Source: Roseibium salinum
Lineage (GTDB): Bacteria; Pseudomonadota; Alphaproteobacteria; Rhizobiales; Stappiaceae
Assembly: GCF_026240905.1 (NCBI RefSeq)
Contig: NZ_JAPEVI010000003.1
Location: 4,652,501 to 4,716,500, forward strand
DNA length: 64,000 bases
Direction of reading: 5' to 3'
Part shown: piece after piece, positions 29,701-35,510 of the stretch
Layout of the letters: every line of letters starts with the position of its first letter
How positions within the stretch are numbered: the stretch's first letter is position 1
The notes under the pieces: model-generated
Seen by the model: the letters and a program-made list of their open reading frames with translations, nothing else
The model's database searches: none
What the model was told of the DNA's origin: nothing
Position numbers and translations under genes: made by a program

Positions 29701-32700
29701 GCGGTGAGCCCCGATCACGCCTGGGCCGAGCTTGAGCCGGAGGCGCTCAGAAACTGTGCGCTGCCCGTGGTTGTTTCTGCTGGTGCAGATCTGCCGGTAT
29801 CTGCATGCGGGTTAGCCAGTTCGGCGGATTTCGTGGTTGCCTCCGAAACGGCGGACGAGAGAGGTCGTCCGGCAGGCGCAATACCGGTTCAGGAAGGCCG
29901 GCAGACCGCTGCTGCGATGGAGCTCGCCGCGCAGATCGCCAAGGCGCCGCGCGAGGCGCTGGTACTCCTGAAAGCGCATATGCGCCGGGATCTGCCAAGG
30001 CTCTTGAGAGATCTGAAACCGGCGGAACTCAGCCTTGACCTGGCGCCGCAGGCGGCTCGTTTCGGTGAACCGCGCAGGCTCGCCCTCAAGACGCCGGTCA
30101 TGGAACTGGACCTCCATGAGGATGGCGTCGTCGTCCTGACCATGAACGAGCGGGACGGGCGGAACATGTTCACGCCCGCCTTCATGGACGGGCTTGAGGA
30201 AGCGTTCGCAAGGATCAGCGAGCTGAGAGAGACCAGGGTCGTCGTCTTGACCGGTCATGCGTCCTATTTCGCCTGCGGCGGCACAGCGGACGGCCTGTCG
30301 GAGTTGCAGCGCGGTGAGGGGCGGTTCACGGACCGGCGGATCTATTCGCTGCCCCTGACCTGTCCGCTGCCCGTGATCGCAGCCATGCAGGGGCACGGTA
30401 TCGGCGCGGGCTGGTCGCTTGGCATGTATTGCGACCGGGCGATCTTCGCGGCCGAAGGCATCTATCACAGCAACTATCTGTGGTACGGCTTCACCCCCGG
30501 AGCCGGTGCCACGATGATCTTCCCGCACCGGCTCCGCGATCCCCTCGGCCGGGAAGTGCTGTTCACCGCGCGCGAATATCGCGGCCGGGAGCTGGGAGAG
30601 CGGTCGCCCGATCTTGCTGTGATGCCCGCACGCGATGTGTTGCCCGCCGCGCTGGCCGCGGCACACAGGCTTGCAGAACAACCGCGCGATGAACTTCTGG
30701 CATTGAAGTCGGCCCTCGCGACCCCTTTGCGGTCGCATCTCGATGCGGTTCTGAGCAGGGAGCTCGCCATGCATGAGAAGACCTTCGTCGGCAACGACAC
30801 GGTGCGCGACCGGATCGCCGACAGGTTCGGCACGGAGCGGCCTGCGGCGGAAGCAAAACCTGCCGCAAGCGACGCGATCCGCAGGCAGGTCATCTCCTCG
30901 CTGGCCGACGACCTGATGATCGATGTGGCGGATATCCGAGAGGGCGACAGTTTCCTGGACCTGGGTCTCGATTCCATTCTGGCCGTGACCTGGATCCGCA
31001 ATCTGAACCGGAAGTTCAACATCGACCTGCCCGCAACGGCGGTCTATGCGCATCCGACGGTCGGCGCGCTGGCCGCTCATGTCGCGCAGCTGGCGAAGCC
31101 GGTCGACCCCGGAACGACATCGACCGAAGCGGTTGCGGCACAGCCCGCGCTTCCGGAAAAGAAAGCCGGAACGGAGGTGCTCAGGGCGCAGATCGTGGCA
31201 TCGCTGGCGCAGGATCTGATGATCGACACGGCGGACATCCATGACGGCAACAGCTTCCTTGAGCTGGGGCTGGATTCCATTCTCGCCGTGACCTGGATCC
31301 GCACTCTCAATCGGAAATTCGCCATCAATCTTGCCGCGACCGCCGTCTACGCCCATCCGACCGTCGGCGCATTGGTGGATCACATCGCGGGGCAGACAGG
31401 CGACGCGACACCTGTGGAACCTGCAAGGGAGAGCAATCCGGTCCGTCCCGCAGGAAACCACGTCGCCGCGCCGTCGGCACCGGAGCCGGCTTCCGGACAA
31501 AACACGGCAGAAGCCATCGCGATCATCGGGGCGGCGGGAAAGTTTCCCAAGGCGGGGTCCCTGGGCGAATTCTGGGAGAACATCCGCTCCGGCCGGGACT
31601 GTATCGATGAAGTGCCGGCCTCCCGGTGGGATGTTGAGCGCTACTACGATCCCGATCCCCAGGCCCCGGGCAAGACCTATTGCAAGTGGATGGGCGCGCT
31701 GGACGAAGCCGACGCTTTCGATGCCCGCTTCTTCAACATCACGCCGCGCGAGGCGGAGCTGATGGACCCGCAGCAGCGTCTCTTCCTGGAAACTGCCTGG
31801 CATGCCATCGAGGATGCCGGGATCGATCCGCTGAGGCTCTCCGGAAGCCGTTGCGGCGTCTATGTTTCCTCAGGACCGAGCGGCTACCAGGATCTCATCG
31901 AGGAGCGCAACACCTACAGCCTGCTGGGCAGTTCCGGTTCGATCCTCGCCGCGCGCATTTCCTATCTGCTCGATCTGCGCGGGCCATGCCTTTCGATCGA
32001 TACGGCTTGCTCCAGCTCCCTCGTCGCGCTGGCACAGGCCTGCGAAAGCCTGCTGACCGGCAACTGCGACATGGCCCTTGCCGGTGGCGCCTGCGTACTG
32101 GTCGGGCCGGACATGTTCATCGACACGGCGAAGGTCGGCATGCTGTCCGCCGATGGCCGCTGCTTCTCCTTTGACGAGCGTGCCAACGGTTTTGTTCCCG
32201 GGGAAGGCGTCGGTGCCGTCCTCCTGAAACGCCTGTCCGATGCCGAGCGCGACGGCGATCCCGTCCACGCGGTCATCCGTGGCTGGGGCGTCAACCAGGA
32301 CGGCCGCACCAATGGCATCACGGCGCCCAATCCGCAGGCCCAGACCGCACTTGTCAGGGAGGTCCACCAGCGGTTCGGCATCGACCCGACGACCATCGGC
32401 CTGGTCGAATGCCATGGAACGGGAACGGCGCTCGGAGACCCGATCGAAGTAGAGGGACTGACGGATGCGTTCAGCGGCGTTTCGCCGGCGACGCCCTGTG
32501 CCATCGGCTCGGTGAAGAGCAATGTCGGTCATCTGCTTGCCTCCGCCGGGATCGCCGGAGCGCTGAAGGCGATGCTCGCCCTCGCGCACCGCCAGATCCC
32601 GCCATCCATCAACGTGGAAAGCCTCAACAGCCACATTCCGTTCGACCGCACTCCCTTCGTTGTCAGCCGGTCCCTGCAGGACTGGCAGAAACCGTCCGGC

Positions 32701-34179
32701 ACGCCGCGCCGCGCCGGCGTCAGCTCCTTCGGGTTCAGCGGCACCAACGCCCACGTCGTTCTGGAGGAATACGCGACCCCCCGGCACGCCGTCGCACCGG
32801 CCCAAGAGCCCCTGGTGTTCACGCTGTCCGCACGCGATGCCGGTCGCCTCTCCGACTATGCCGCAGCCATGGAGCGGTTCGTGAGCTGCGAGCCGGATCT
32901 CGACCTTGCGGCGCTCGCCGCAACGCTCCAGCATGGCCGGCCCGGCTTCAGCGAGCGTCTTGCCTTTGTCTTCGAAGGCCGGGGCGATCTCCTGCGCAAA
33001 CTGGCCTCGGTGGTTGCCGGAAGTCCGGTCCCGGGCGTTCACCAGTCTTCGAGAGACCCGAACGCCGTGGCGGTTTTCGGTACGGATGACGAGGCAACGG
33101 CCCTGATCGGGAACTGGCTCCGGTCGGGCAATCCGGCCCGGATGGACAAGGCCGCCGGGCTTTGGGCCAAGGGGCTTGATGTTGCCTGGCCGCAGGCAAC
33201 CGCGCGGCGCATCCACATTCCCGGATATCCGTTTGCCAAGACCCGCTATTGGGTCCAGGCTCCCGTCGTGAAAACCGCATTGCCCGTCGCCCCGGTGGTC
33301 CGGCCAGAAAACCGGATCCTTTCCTCCCTTCCCTCGGACGGCGAATTCGGCAGCTTGACCGTGCGTCTGCGGGGAGACGAACCCTATCTCACCACCCACA
33401 CGAGCGGAGAGGAGCGACTGGTCACCGGCCTGTTACTGCCCGAGTTGGCAAGGGCCGCCCTGGAACGGCTCTCCGGAATACCCGTGCGCGCCCTCGAACA
33501 GCTTCTGTGGGGGCGGCCCGTCAGGATCAACGGCAAGCCGCGCGATATTCGGATCACGGCCATGGCCGATCCGGAAGGCCTGCTCTACCGCCTCGAGGCG
33601 GACGGTGAAGAGGATGCGCCGTGCCATCTGGGGTCCGTCGGACCTGAGCCGGGGGAGGGCGGCAGGTTCGACGCTTCCGCCGGGGCGCTATCGGGGCACG
33701 ACGTCTCGCAGACATTCCGCGCTTTTGCGGAGCGCTGCGCCGTCCATTCCGGCCAGTCCGCCCCGGAGATGGCAGCGGTCACCGCCGTTCACCGGGATGG
33801 AGATGTGCTGCTTGCGCGTCTGGCACCGCCACCTGGGCCCGACAAGGACCGGCATGGCATGGTGTTCGATCCATACGTGCTGGACACCGTCTGGCGTCTG
33901 ACGACCTTCCGCTTTGCGGGCTGGGTCGCTGATGCGGGACCGGCCAATGCGCTGGCCTTCCCGCTCAGCCTTGAGGCGATCCGAAGCTTTGCACCGGTGG
34001 GGGACAAGGTTCTGGTCAGGATATCGGAGACTGCGCGCGGTGAAGGATCAAGCACGCTGAATGTCGGGCTCTTCAATGAGGATGGGCGCGAATGCCTGCG
34101 TCTGGACGGCGTCAGGCTGGCAAGACAGGAGCAGAGCCGGGAGATCGTCTTCGGTTCCGGCGAGGAGGCCCGTTCATGA
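13435..34179 (+). CDS. PKS1, trans-AT polyketide synthase, modules 1 to 6 (part)
   Basis: A 6914-residue megasynthase with no integrated AT. Order by approximate residue: KS1 8-435, DH 600-880, KR 895-1300, ACP 1360-1430; KS2 1494-1926, DH-like branching domain 2100-2366, ACP 2385-2460; KS3 2513-2932, KR 2975-3370, ACP 3400-3470; KS4 3523-3956 with an ACP-like insert 4010-4086, methyltransferase 4240-4570, ACP 4605-4680; KS5 4722-5142, ECH-like 5370-5555, ECH2 5556-5790, ACP 5815-5885, ACP 5915-5985; KS6 6027-6447, degenerate DH 6625-6893. All six KS keep Cys and both His. There is no loading module, so the starter must come from the discrete ACP. The start lies 10 bases after AT-ER, and the end overlaps the monooxygenase gene. 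The last module has no ACP here; its ACP opens PKS2. Confidence 0.95.
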   Translation: MAQANQREPVAIIGVGLRLPGTDSLDAFWDHLVSERSLICEVPADRWDASALKGDPAKGNKTNSIWGGFLQDADCFDAGFFGISPREAAWMDPQQRFALEMSWHAIEDAGYRASQLAGSRTGVFMGVCHWDYAELLEKHLGQLDAYMPTGIAFSIIANRISHFFDFRGPSITNDTACAASMTSVYEAVRALQDGTCNTALAGGVNLIWSPNHFISFSKAGMLSKDGRGKAFDDAADGYVRGEGGAVLLLKPLARALEDGDPVHAVIRGIGINHGGRTNSLTVTNPSAQAELICQVQREARVGPETISYIEAHGPGTPLGDPIEISGLKQAFAELGEEHGVTFDEATCGIGSVKTNIGHLEGAAGVAGIVKVLAALKHGQIPANVGFRQLNRLIDLAGSPFRIQNTLTQWPRAADTPRRACVSSFGFGGSNAHVLLEETPEQAAASSRKKAVPYVLPLSADSEERLSDYAESLLYFLEGADEADVPPADLAHTFQTGREPREVRCAFIFQSLDELTGSLQTFLEGTDRAGLVLPLDAGRPESGKIKKDVELALRWVGGEDVSWPEGRNSKRQAIRAPLYPFARERHWMDLSLGAKDQAPVPHPLLHRNTSRFDGCRFETRFTGDEFVLSDHHVAGAMVLPGVAGLEMGRAAAEEAGGLPDNRFALTDVVWSSPVRLKGRQSITVETQAVRLAGDRIGFSIRTSDASCDDGADRAANMKGAIEPCGEREVNLLDLETIKRRCVQRVAPQACYERLVGSGVDHGSAFRAMSQVYRGQSESLALLKLPRRLLPSLDAMPLHPVLLDAAIQAWIAIGGDAPEGAAVPFSCGRIEVFGACEPAMWAHVRLRPSQNPASPVRHLDIDVADRDGVLKVSFRDLVLRVVKPQERGAIEDADLESLSDGMADLPLVVTDGGWNPAPLQLRSGGPTANTRILLVSGDAGLASELKARTGWQVDLLPDPSELGTAEAAERLFTAGHGIVREVLQTRTALPANLLVVAPGTIPAAVTAPLAGLLKTAAMENPKIAGRVIAVDGDWSVDRLAAIGGTEAAADDVLCEVSYDPEGLRRAWLPVCETELGEAQTLTIDPEGVYWITGGLGGLGRIFADWLILKGARKLVLTGRRVEPDASAGNILTALRKRGAQVVYAPCDMASLDDVQRVVARIAEMGGGLKGILHAAGLLDDGYILAQDAQRAAGVFAPKVAGTVNLDMATRDLPIDFFLLCSSIASVFGNPGQAGYAAANAFMDAFAEERAAQVERGERHGRTAAIAWPLWADGGMTADAATQAVLKRRLGLTPLSAKAGVAALETILSGTGSARCTVLHGELDRIDTVLAEFGQAAGTESEPSSGSDAAETADPAGIDDESLLRKTIDFIRDTLADVLKLEPGRIRPNRKLEEYGLDSIAIVEGTDRLEEALGPLSKTLFFEFVDIEGVARHLVGEHRAALLTLFADEMAAGAEASPPVQRAVAADAPLAGIVASEPVETTPARAADRETGGDRHDIAIVGLSLHVSGAETQEAFWKMLSEGIHGFEPVPADRWDNGALHHPERDVLGKTVVKTGAFLPDIDKFDPRYFRISQAEAELMSPEVRLFLQASVEAFEDAGYSRETMARKYDSDVAVIVGSMTNEYDLYGFQNMLVRGALASGSYTGTVPNMVSYYYGFTGPSYFLDTMCSAASTCVHEAVHMLRAGRCRIALAGGVSLLLHPQKLIATSQEHFTSKSADVIRGYGLGAEGTILGEGVGAVVLKPLAEARRDGDHIYGVIIGSGISNAGVRNGFTVPSPTQQAAAIERALDDAAITPDTMTYIEGHGSGTALGDPIEVKALTQVFRKHTDAVQVCPIGTVKSNVAHLLGASGLAGIAKVLAQLKHGQLAPSLHAEELNPDIPFEVSPFYVQRELAPWRRVTDGAGRDIPRRAGVTSIGAGGMNSHIIIEEGPETPGRSEADGPDLLVFSALGPDRLRAVLQRACAYLRKENNAPLRDIAYTLQTGKNELTCRLAVVADDRPSAIAAIETFLENGQFGPGAVYTPSILDCDPPSDAEAIRADCAARRLAKVAAAWCAGAAIDWDILNAGRDVRRVSLPAYPFEKIRCWYQSEPDAPSVVNPIGARSKLHPFIGINRSDAKGLRYTTALHLKELRDYIFASAGRETVLPTVAVDIVAAAARIAGVAVHPLVRNLSIESPAEWRDVGDLDIEVLPAIGSKASSVRVDVVTRAEERRGWIRAEVEEASPETRQAFDLDALRRKANAVLETGEVYTELRRRRLDFGPYLESIGKVWQLNEGGLLCRLRDDQPQQDFFKKNVAVSAPALGAAFELLLLSVPGANPKIRQIESAQPGSGDIANILCRPDPDGRFGFQFLGADSRVRATLSGVSLEQAATPVGTRVEPAYDAAAVAESSSAILQQQLRDIAAAILKFSPSELGPREAFHDLGFDSISLTRYASDISDAFGIDLSPALFFECEHIEALAGHLVQRHGALSQPMDSSPAAPARLAAATPSAATVASASIPDDARNSATPRSPASRDERIAIIGMAGRFPQSPDVETYFDNLLAGRDLTSSIPLERYSADYAARIRAAGFSGNGGFLDNIDRFDAAFFKVSPVEAERMDPQQRLLLETAWRTLENSGYGPDELPRDTGVFVGITSLDYAALWRAEGLEADGHVATGNSLAMAANRLSHLFNLNGPSQAIDTACSSSLIALLRARDALRMGQCSAAIVGGVNLCLSREGFEGPHRAGMLSPTGHCHTFGRSANGYARGEGVAALLLKRLAEAERDGDRILGVIAGGAENHGGHSGALTAPNAKVQARLIVDAMRGIDPQTVSYIEAHGTGTELGDPVEINGLKAAFAELGGSGPASRIGLGAVKSNIGHLEAAAGLAGVIKVLMAMQRNELPPTLHSEPLNPHIDLDGPPFSILRERQAWKPDAAGTPRRAGVSSFGFGGANAHVVLESYDRQGGHSRHPLPLRPFADTRFWIPAVGKPGAIETLEDQQALIFSPEWREAPAKGAPFPGRRIVVACGVEIALGRCADIQALDLSGRDIAETYSSAARQLLELLRSELNAPGHEPVLIQLAVAAEGATALLAGLGGMLRTATAEDPRLKGQVVEVPAGTAADRAADWLADEARATPDRQCRYLNGCRHVRHWRELGHQADGHGWKEGGVYLITGGTGGLGRLVAEDIARFARGAVLVLVGSRPLNPDRTELLENLRKHGAVAAYRQVDVTDANAVRRLVAHIREVHGRLDGVIHCAGVLRDGFIATKSAADLEAVLAPKVQGVLVLRNACADIELDRFVLFSSLGAPFGNPGQADYAAANGFLDALSETSGGKIRSINWPLWQEGGMSVDGATKEALFRRMGQRPLGTAAGLRALRQCLACEEVRFAVAAGDADRIRAFFEAGSAALSGEPAGETRTASLAANQPADSTLEAETGSRLLALFADISGLAEQVIDPNAPLEDYGIDSLMITRLNNGLGDIFEDLPKTLFFRYRTLAAVRDYLLEAQVDACRRWTGISGSPKTEISARAAGFTSPSRGTEPAARSGRTAPPDEPIAIVGISGTYPDAPDLETFWHNLLGGHDAVGEIPPDRWPLDGFFEADPDEAVAEGKSYSKWGAFLKGFADFDPMFFRLSPREAAALDPQERLFLMSVWQALEDAGYTRERLKSVAGTSHGGARVGVYAGVTKTGFAMHGPFRTDGGATVRPTTSFAGMANRVSHFLDLSGPSLPVDTMCSSSLTAVHEACMGLRSGSCSVAIAGGVNLYLHPSNYVDLSASHMLSPSGRCRSFGEGADGFVPGEGVGCVILKPLARAIADRDRIHAVIRGSAVNHGGRTNGFTVPNPDAQRDVVRAALEQAGLEASDVSYIEAHGTGTDLGDPIEVDGLTQVFAQDTEAAGFCALGSVKSNIGHLEAAAGIAGLTKVVLQMKHRQLAPSLNADKLNRNIDFARSPFAVQRQAGTWQAPGTRIAGISSFGAGGANAHVIVEEWPDETAIPLGAIADARPEAVILSARDRNRLAEQAERLLAFLREARSEATPGASPDRTRVSADLCKQLAMLRDVSPDDIDPAESFDALGLEIAHAHHLIAWLRETYRTSLTIVDLETAGSVDALVELLGSAPAAGRSTGPALRDIAYTLQIGRESMEARLAFLVRDPAELIAALEAWLAGRDGDGAVFEAEDHRKRGNLSALGGDEVVNEVISRAWQTGRLEVVLRLWVEGLDVPWPELRKETPARIVSLPTYPFERQRFWIPAAQGAVPPRVDEAASITALRETIQSGSGDAQLAAAQDGLETAIAAVFTEILEELPQERIETSFRPWLEAAKALTAAHGMGTISRNGRGWDLWEQEKGTGRTSAQMQLAETALRALPDILTGRKKATAVLFPDGRQTLVEAVYKDNPVAARFNRSTADAAAQVVRHHDPARAGLRILEMGAGTGGTTEPVLEALRPYADRIGEYLYTDVSRAFLIHAERSYSHLVPGLRTALFDVEKPISGQDVDVGGYDLVIAANVLHATADIRTTLENVRLTMARGGVLLMNETSKPTLFTHITFGLLDGWWRFTDPERRIPGTPSLTSENWRKALSEAGFEWVSSSPTGEQELGQQIIAARVEAAGVSPADSRSSAAPASPADTAPRAAADEASGAAPAGVSSVQTVLRQALGATLNVPAAAIDDHCSFADYGLDSILGAEFVHRLRKAFGIDLEQTALYDFTNARSLEAYILSRLPRASETAPAGDDLSGSPLRSAPEAEGRPARPGRADREPIAIVGASGRFARSETLDDLWQHLIAARDLVEPVNRFDLAPFYKDAEQGSYGRHGSFLDGIDRFDPVFFGISGTEATYMDPQQRLFLEEAWKTLENAGHAGEDMIGRRCGVFVGCAHGDYQELFAEQPPGQAFWGNTTSLIPARISYWLDLKGPAVAVDTACSSSLVALHMACQSIRSGECDMALAGGVFVQCSPRFFRYANAAGMLSPSGRCAAFGKGADGIVPGEAVGAVLLRPLADARADGDTILGVIAASGTNQDGTTNGITAPSATSQERLIREVYQAAGIDPATIGLVEAHGTGTALGDPIEHAALVRAFSGADPKDGPIYLGSVKSNIGHATTAAGIAGLAKVLLGLQHRAIPPTLHFAGGNPAIDFAGGPFSINGGTVAWPPRSGSRRRAAISSFGFSGTNAHVVIEEAPETQTLREPERGQLFVLSARTQEQLRNQAERLIDHLDKRPDLHAEDVAFTLIAGRRHLACRLAVVAGELGELQAALRAWLAGKAASGVETGQVTAGAEADSGDLRLRATGLNEPERASALAQLGRAYLSDQRLDPNDLFATPRRRVPLPAYPFARKSYWVGPSRPEERRIEQPREQEKALAQGESGAGVTAPRGKVTLAAPAAMTTFVARRNVVRSHKVRLLPLQAREPVVRKGSLSLEPDGDGVRTLKLAGPMDGGLAGELAGALAAAGRDETVRAIVISLDAVSPDHAWAELEPEALRNCALPVVVSAGADLPVSACGLASSADFVVASETADERGRPAGAIPVQEGRQTAAAMELAAQIAKAPREALVLLKAHMRRDLPRLLRDLKPAELSLDLAPQAARFGEPRRLALKTPVMELDLHEDGVVVLTMNERDGRNMFTPAFMDGLEEAFARISELRETRVVVLTGHASYFACGGTADGLSELQRGEGRFTDRRIYSLPLTCPLPVIAAMQGHGIGAGWSLGMYCDRAIFAAEGIYHSNYLWYGFTPGAGATMIFPHRLRDPLGREVLFTAREYRGRELGERSPDLAVMPARDVLPAALAAAHRLAEQPRDELLALKSALATPLRSHLDAVLSRELAMHEKTFVGNDTVRDRIADRFGTERPAAEAKPAASDAIRRQVISSLADDLMIDVADIREGDSFLDLGLDSILAVTWIRNLNRKFNIDLPATAVYAHPTVGALAAHVAQLAKPVDPGTTSTEAVAAQPALPEKKAGTEVLRAQIVASLAQDLMIDTADIHDGNSFLELGLDSILAVTWIRTLNRKFAINLAATAVYAHPTVGALVDHIAGQTGDATPVEPARESNPVRPAGNHVAAPSAPEPASGQNTAEAIAIIGAAGKFPKAGSLGEFWENIRSGRDCIDEVPASRWDVERYYDPDPQAPGKTYCKWMGALDEADAFDARFFNITPREAELMDPQQRLFLETAWHAIEDAGIDPLRLSGSRCGVYVSSGPSGYQDLIEERNTYSLLGSSGSILAARISYLLDLRGPCLSIDTACSSSLVALAQACESLLTGNCDMALAGGACVLVGPDMFIDTAKVGMLSADGRCFSFDERANGFVPGEGVGAVLLKRLSDAERDGDPVHAVIRGWGVNQDGRTNGITAPNPQAQTALVREVHQRFGIDPTTIGLVECHGTGTALGDPIEVEGLTDAFSGVSPATPCAIGSVKSNVGHLLASAGIAGALKAMLALAHRQIPPSINVESLNSHIPFDRTPFVVSRSLQDWQKPSGTPRRAGVSSFGFSGTNAHVVLEEYATPRHAVAPAQEPLVFTLSARDAGRLSDYAAAMERFVSCEPDLDLAALAATLQHGRPGFSERLAFVFEGRGDLLRKLASVVAGSPVPGVHQSSRDPNAVAVFGTDDEATALIGNWLRSGNPARMDKAAGLWAKGLDVAWPQATARRIHIPGYPFAKTRYWVQAPVVKTALPVAPVVRPENRILSSLPSDGEFGSLTVRLRGDEPYLTTHTSGEERLVTGLLLPELARAALERLSGIPVRALEQLLWGRPVRINGKPRDIRITAMADPEGLLYRLEADGEEDAPCHLGSVGPEPGEGGRFDASAGALSGHDVSQTFRAFAERCAVHSGQSAPEMAAVTAVHRDGDVLLARLAPPPGPDKDRHGMVFDPYVLDTVWRLTTFRFAGWVADAGPANALAFPLSLEAIRSFAPVGDKVLVRISETARGEGSSTLNVGLFNEDGRECLRLDGVRLARQEQSREIVFGSGEEARS
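17905..20830 (+). other. PKS1 module 2: KS, DH-fold branching (B/X-like) domain, ACP
   Basis: KS2 has an unusual active site DTMCSAAST, plus EGHGSGT and NVAHLLG. The domain after the linker aligns with DH, but at the first catalytic motif reads DYIFASAGRETVLPTVA: Tyr (about residue 2130) replaces His. ACP Ser is in LGFDSI at about 2422. KS-B-ACP following KS-DH-KR-ACP is the known arrangement for vinylogous branching and glutarimide closure. Calling the domain B rather than dead DH is inference. Confidence 0.7.
20965..23865 (+). other. PKS1 module 3: KS-KR-ACP
   Basis: KS3 is canonical (DTACSSS, EAHGTGT, NIGHLEA). The usual 120-150-residue post-KS linker is almost missing: the KS end runs within about 30 residues into the terminal RFWIP segment. 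KR has ITGGTGGLG and DYAAANGF. ACP Ser is in YGIDSL. It should leave a beta-hydroxyl. Confidence 0.85.
23995..27490 (+). other. PKS1 module 4: KS, ACP-like insert, methyltransferase, ACP
   Basis: KS4 has DTMCSSS, EAHGTGT and NIGHLEA. Its linker is interrupted by an ACP-like stretch (25462-25690) without the Ser. The methyltransferase has the SAM-binding motif ILEMGAGTGG at about residue 4392 and the FGLLDGWW segment usual in PKS C-methyltransferases. O-methylation cannot be excluded. ACP Ser is in YGLDSI. There is no KR, so the keto group is left for the next step. Confidence 0.8.
27595..31400 (+). other. PKS1 module 5: KS, two ECH domains, tandem Trp-flag ACPs (beta-branching)
   Basis: KS5 is canonical. 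Two crotonase-fold domains follow. The second (30100-30830) has the embedded-ECH2 hallmark segments GHGIGAGWSLGMYCDRA and YGFTPGAGAT and would decarboxylate the branch made by the HCS cassette. The two ACPs both read LGLDSILAVTWIR; the Trp six residues after Ser is the known flag recognised by HMG-synthase-like enzymes. Their Ser lie at residues 5847 and 5948. This is the site of the exocyclic branch. Confidence 0.88.
31510..34125 (+). other. PKS1 module 6 (first part): KS and degenerate DH
   Basis: KS6 is canonical (DTACSSS, ECHGTGT, NVGHLLA). The following 270 residues have DH-like spacing, but the HxxxGxxxxPG motif is broken (HTSGEERLVTG), and the second motif reads DPYVLDTVWR without the usual Gln or His. 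No ACP follows; the polypeptide ends. The ACP of this module is the N-terminal domain of PKS2, so the module is split across two proteins. Confidence 0.75.
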
Positions 34180-35510
34180 ACTCCAGGCAGAAAACCGTTG
34201 CGATTATCGGCGGCGGACCGACCGGCATCGGCGTTGCGCGCGAACTCATCGAGGGCGGCATACCGGTCGAGATCTTCGAAGCGGAGGCGGATTTCGGCGG
34301 CGTCTGGAATGCGGAAGCCGAAAGCGGGCGGACATACAGATCGCTCCACCTCATTTCGCCGAAATTCAACACGCAGGTGCCGGACTTCCCGATGCCGGAA
34401 GACTATCCGACCTATCCCAATCATCGTCAGATGCTGGCCTATATCCGCTCATACGCCAGGGCATTCGGTCTTTACGAGCGGACGCATTTCAATGCCGCGG
34501 TGGAGGAACTGGCACCGGAAGGCGAGGGCTGGCGGCTGAGGACCAGCGCGGGCCACGACGCCCACTATGAGCTAGTGGTGGTCTGCAACGGCCTGCAGCG
34601 CGTGCCGCGCTACCCCGAGCCGGCCTATCCCGGGGCGTTTGGCGGCAAGGTGCTGCATGCCCGCGACTACAAGTCGGCCGATCAGCTGTCCGGTCAGCGC
34701 GTCCTGGTGGTCGGCGGCGGCAATTCGGGTTGCGACATCGCGGTCGATGCCGTGCGGGCGGCCGATGAGGTTCTGCACAGCACCCGGCGTGGTTACTATT
34801 ACCAGCCGAAATTCATCAACGGCAAACCGACACCGCAATGGATGATGGAGCTCGGCAACAAGTTCGGCACCCGGGAGGAAACGCTCGCCTATATCGCCGA
34901 GGTCTTCAAGTTCGCGGGCTATGACGGCACCGACTACGGCTTACCCCGCCCGGATTATCCGCTCGACGCCGCCCATCCGGTGATGAACTCGCTGCTGCTC
35001 TACCATATCGGCCATGGCGACATCGCGCCCAAGGGTGATGTCGAGCGATTTGAAGGCAAGACGGTGCATTTCCAGGACGGCAGTTCCGCAGAGGTCGATA
35101 CCGTGCTCTATGCGACGGGCTACCGGCGGGACTTTCCGTTCCTCGATAACAGCCTTCTGGAATGGAAGGGGGACATCCCGGATCTCTTCCTGCATTCCAC
35201 GCCGAGAAACCATGACAACATCCTGTTCATGGGCTTCATCAACGCCGCGGGCGGCCTTGGCGACGGCCTGAAGACGCAGGGCCTGTTCGTGCTGAACTAT
35301 GCGAGAGCCTTTTTCGGCAGGACATCGGGCCTTGAGCGTTTCCTGAAGGCGAAGACAGCCGACACGCCGGATCTCGGCCAGGCCTATTTCATCGAGTCCT
35401 ACCGCCATCAGTGGGAAGCGGATCTCTGGAAACTGCTTGGCCATATGCGGCGCTACCGGGATATGCTGGCCGAGAATGCGCCAGTCAAACAGGAGGAGCC
35501 GGCGGAATGA
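34176..35510 (+). CDS. flavin-containing monooxygenase (PedG/OocK-like, possible Baeyer-Villiger)
   Basis: A 444-residue class B flavoprotein monooxygenase. The FAD-binding Rossmann motif GGGPTG lies near the N-terminus, the NADPH motif GGGNSG at about residue 180, the FMO fingerprint FGGKVLHARDY between them, and ATGY near residue 315. It starts with a strong AGGAGG ribosome site, overlaps the PKS1 stop and is overlapped by the PKS2 start (ATGA on both sides). A gene of this type wedged in a split PKS module recalls trans-AT oxygenases that insert oxygen into the growing chain or cleave it (pederin PedG, oocydin OocK). Whether it inserts oxygen, hydroxylates or cleaves here is not decided by sequence. 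Confidence 0.88.
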   Translation: MNSRQKTVAIIGGGPTGIGVARELIEGGIPVEIFEAEADFGGVWNAEAESGRTYRSLHLISPKFNTQVPDFPMPEDYPTYPNHRQMLAYIRSYARAFGLYERTHFNAAVEELAPEGEGWRLRTSAGHDAHYELVVVCNGLQRVPRYPEPAYPGAFGGKVLHARDYKSADQLSGQRVLVVGGGNSGCDIAVDAVRAADEVLHSTRRGYYYQPKFINGKPTPQWMMELGNKFGTREETLAYIAEVFKFAGYDGTDYGLPRPDYPLDAAHPVMNSLLLYHIGHGDIAPKGDVERFEGKTVHFQDGSSAEVDTVLYATGYRRDFPFLDNSLLEWKGDIPDLFLHSTPRNHDNILFMGFINAAGGLGDGLKTQGLFVLNYARAFFGRTSGLERFLKAKTADTPDLGQAYFIESYRHQWEADLWKLLGHMRRYRDMLAENAPVKQEEPAE

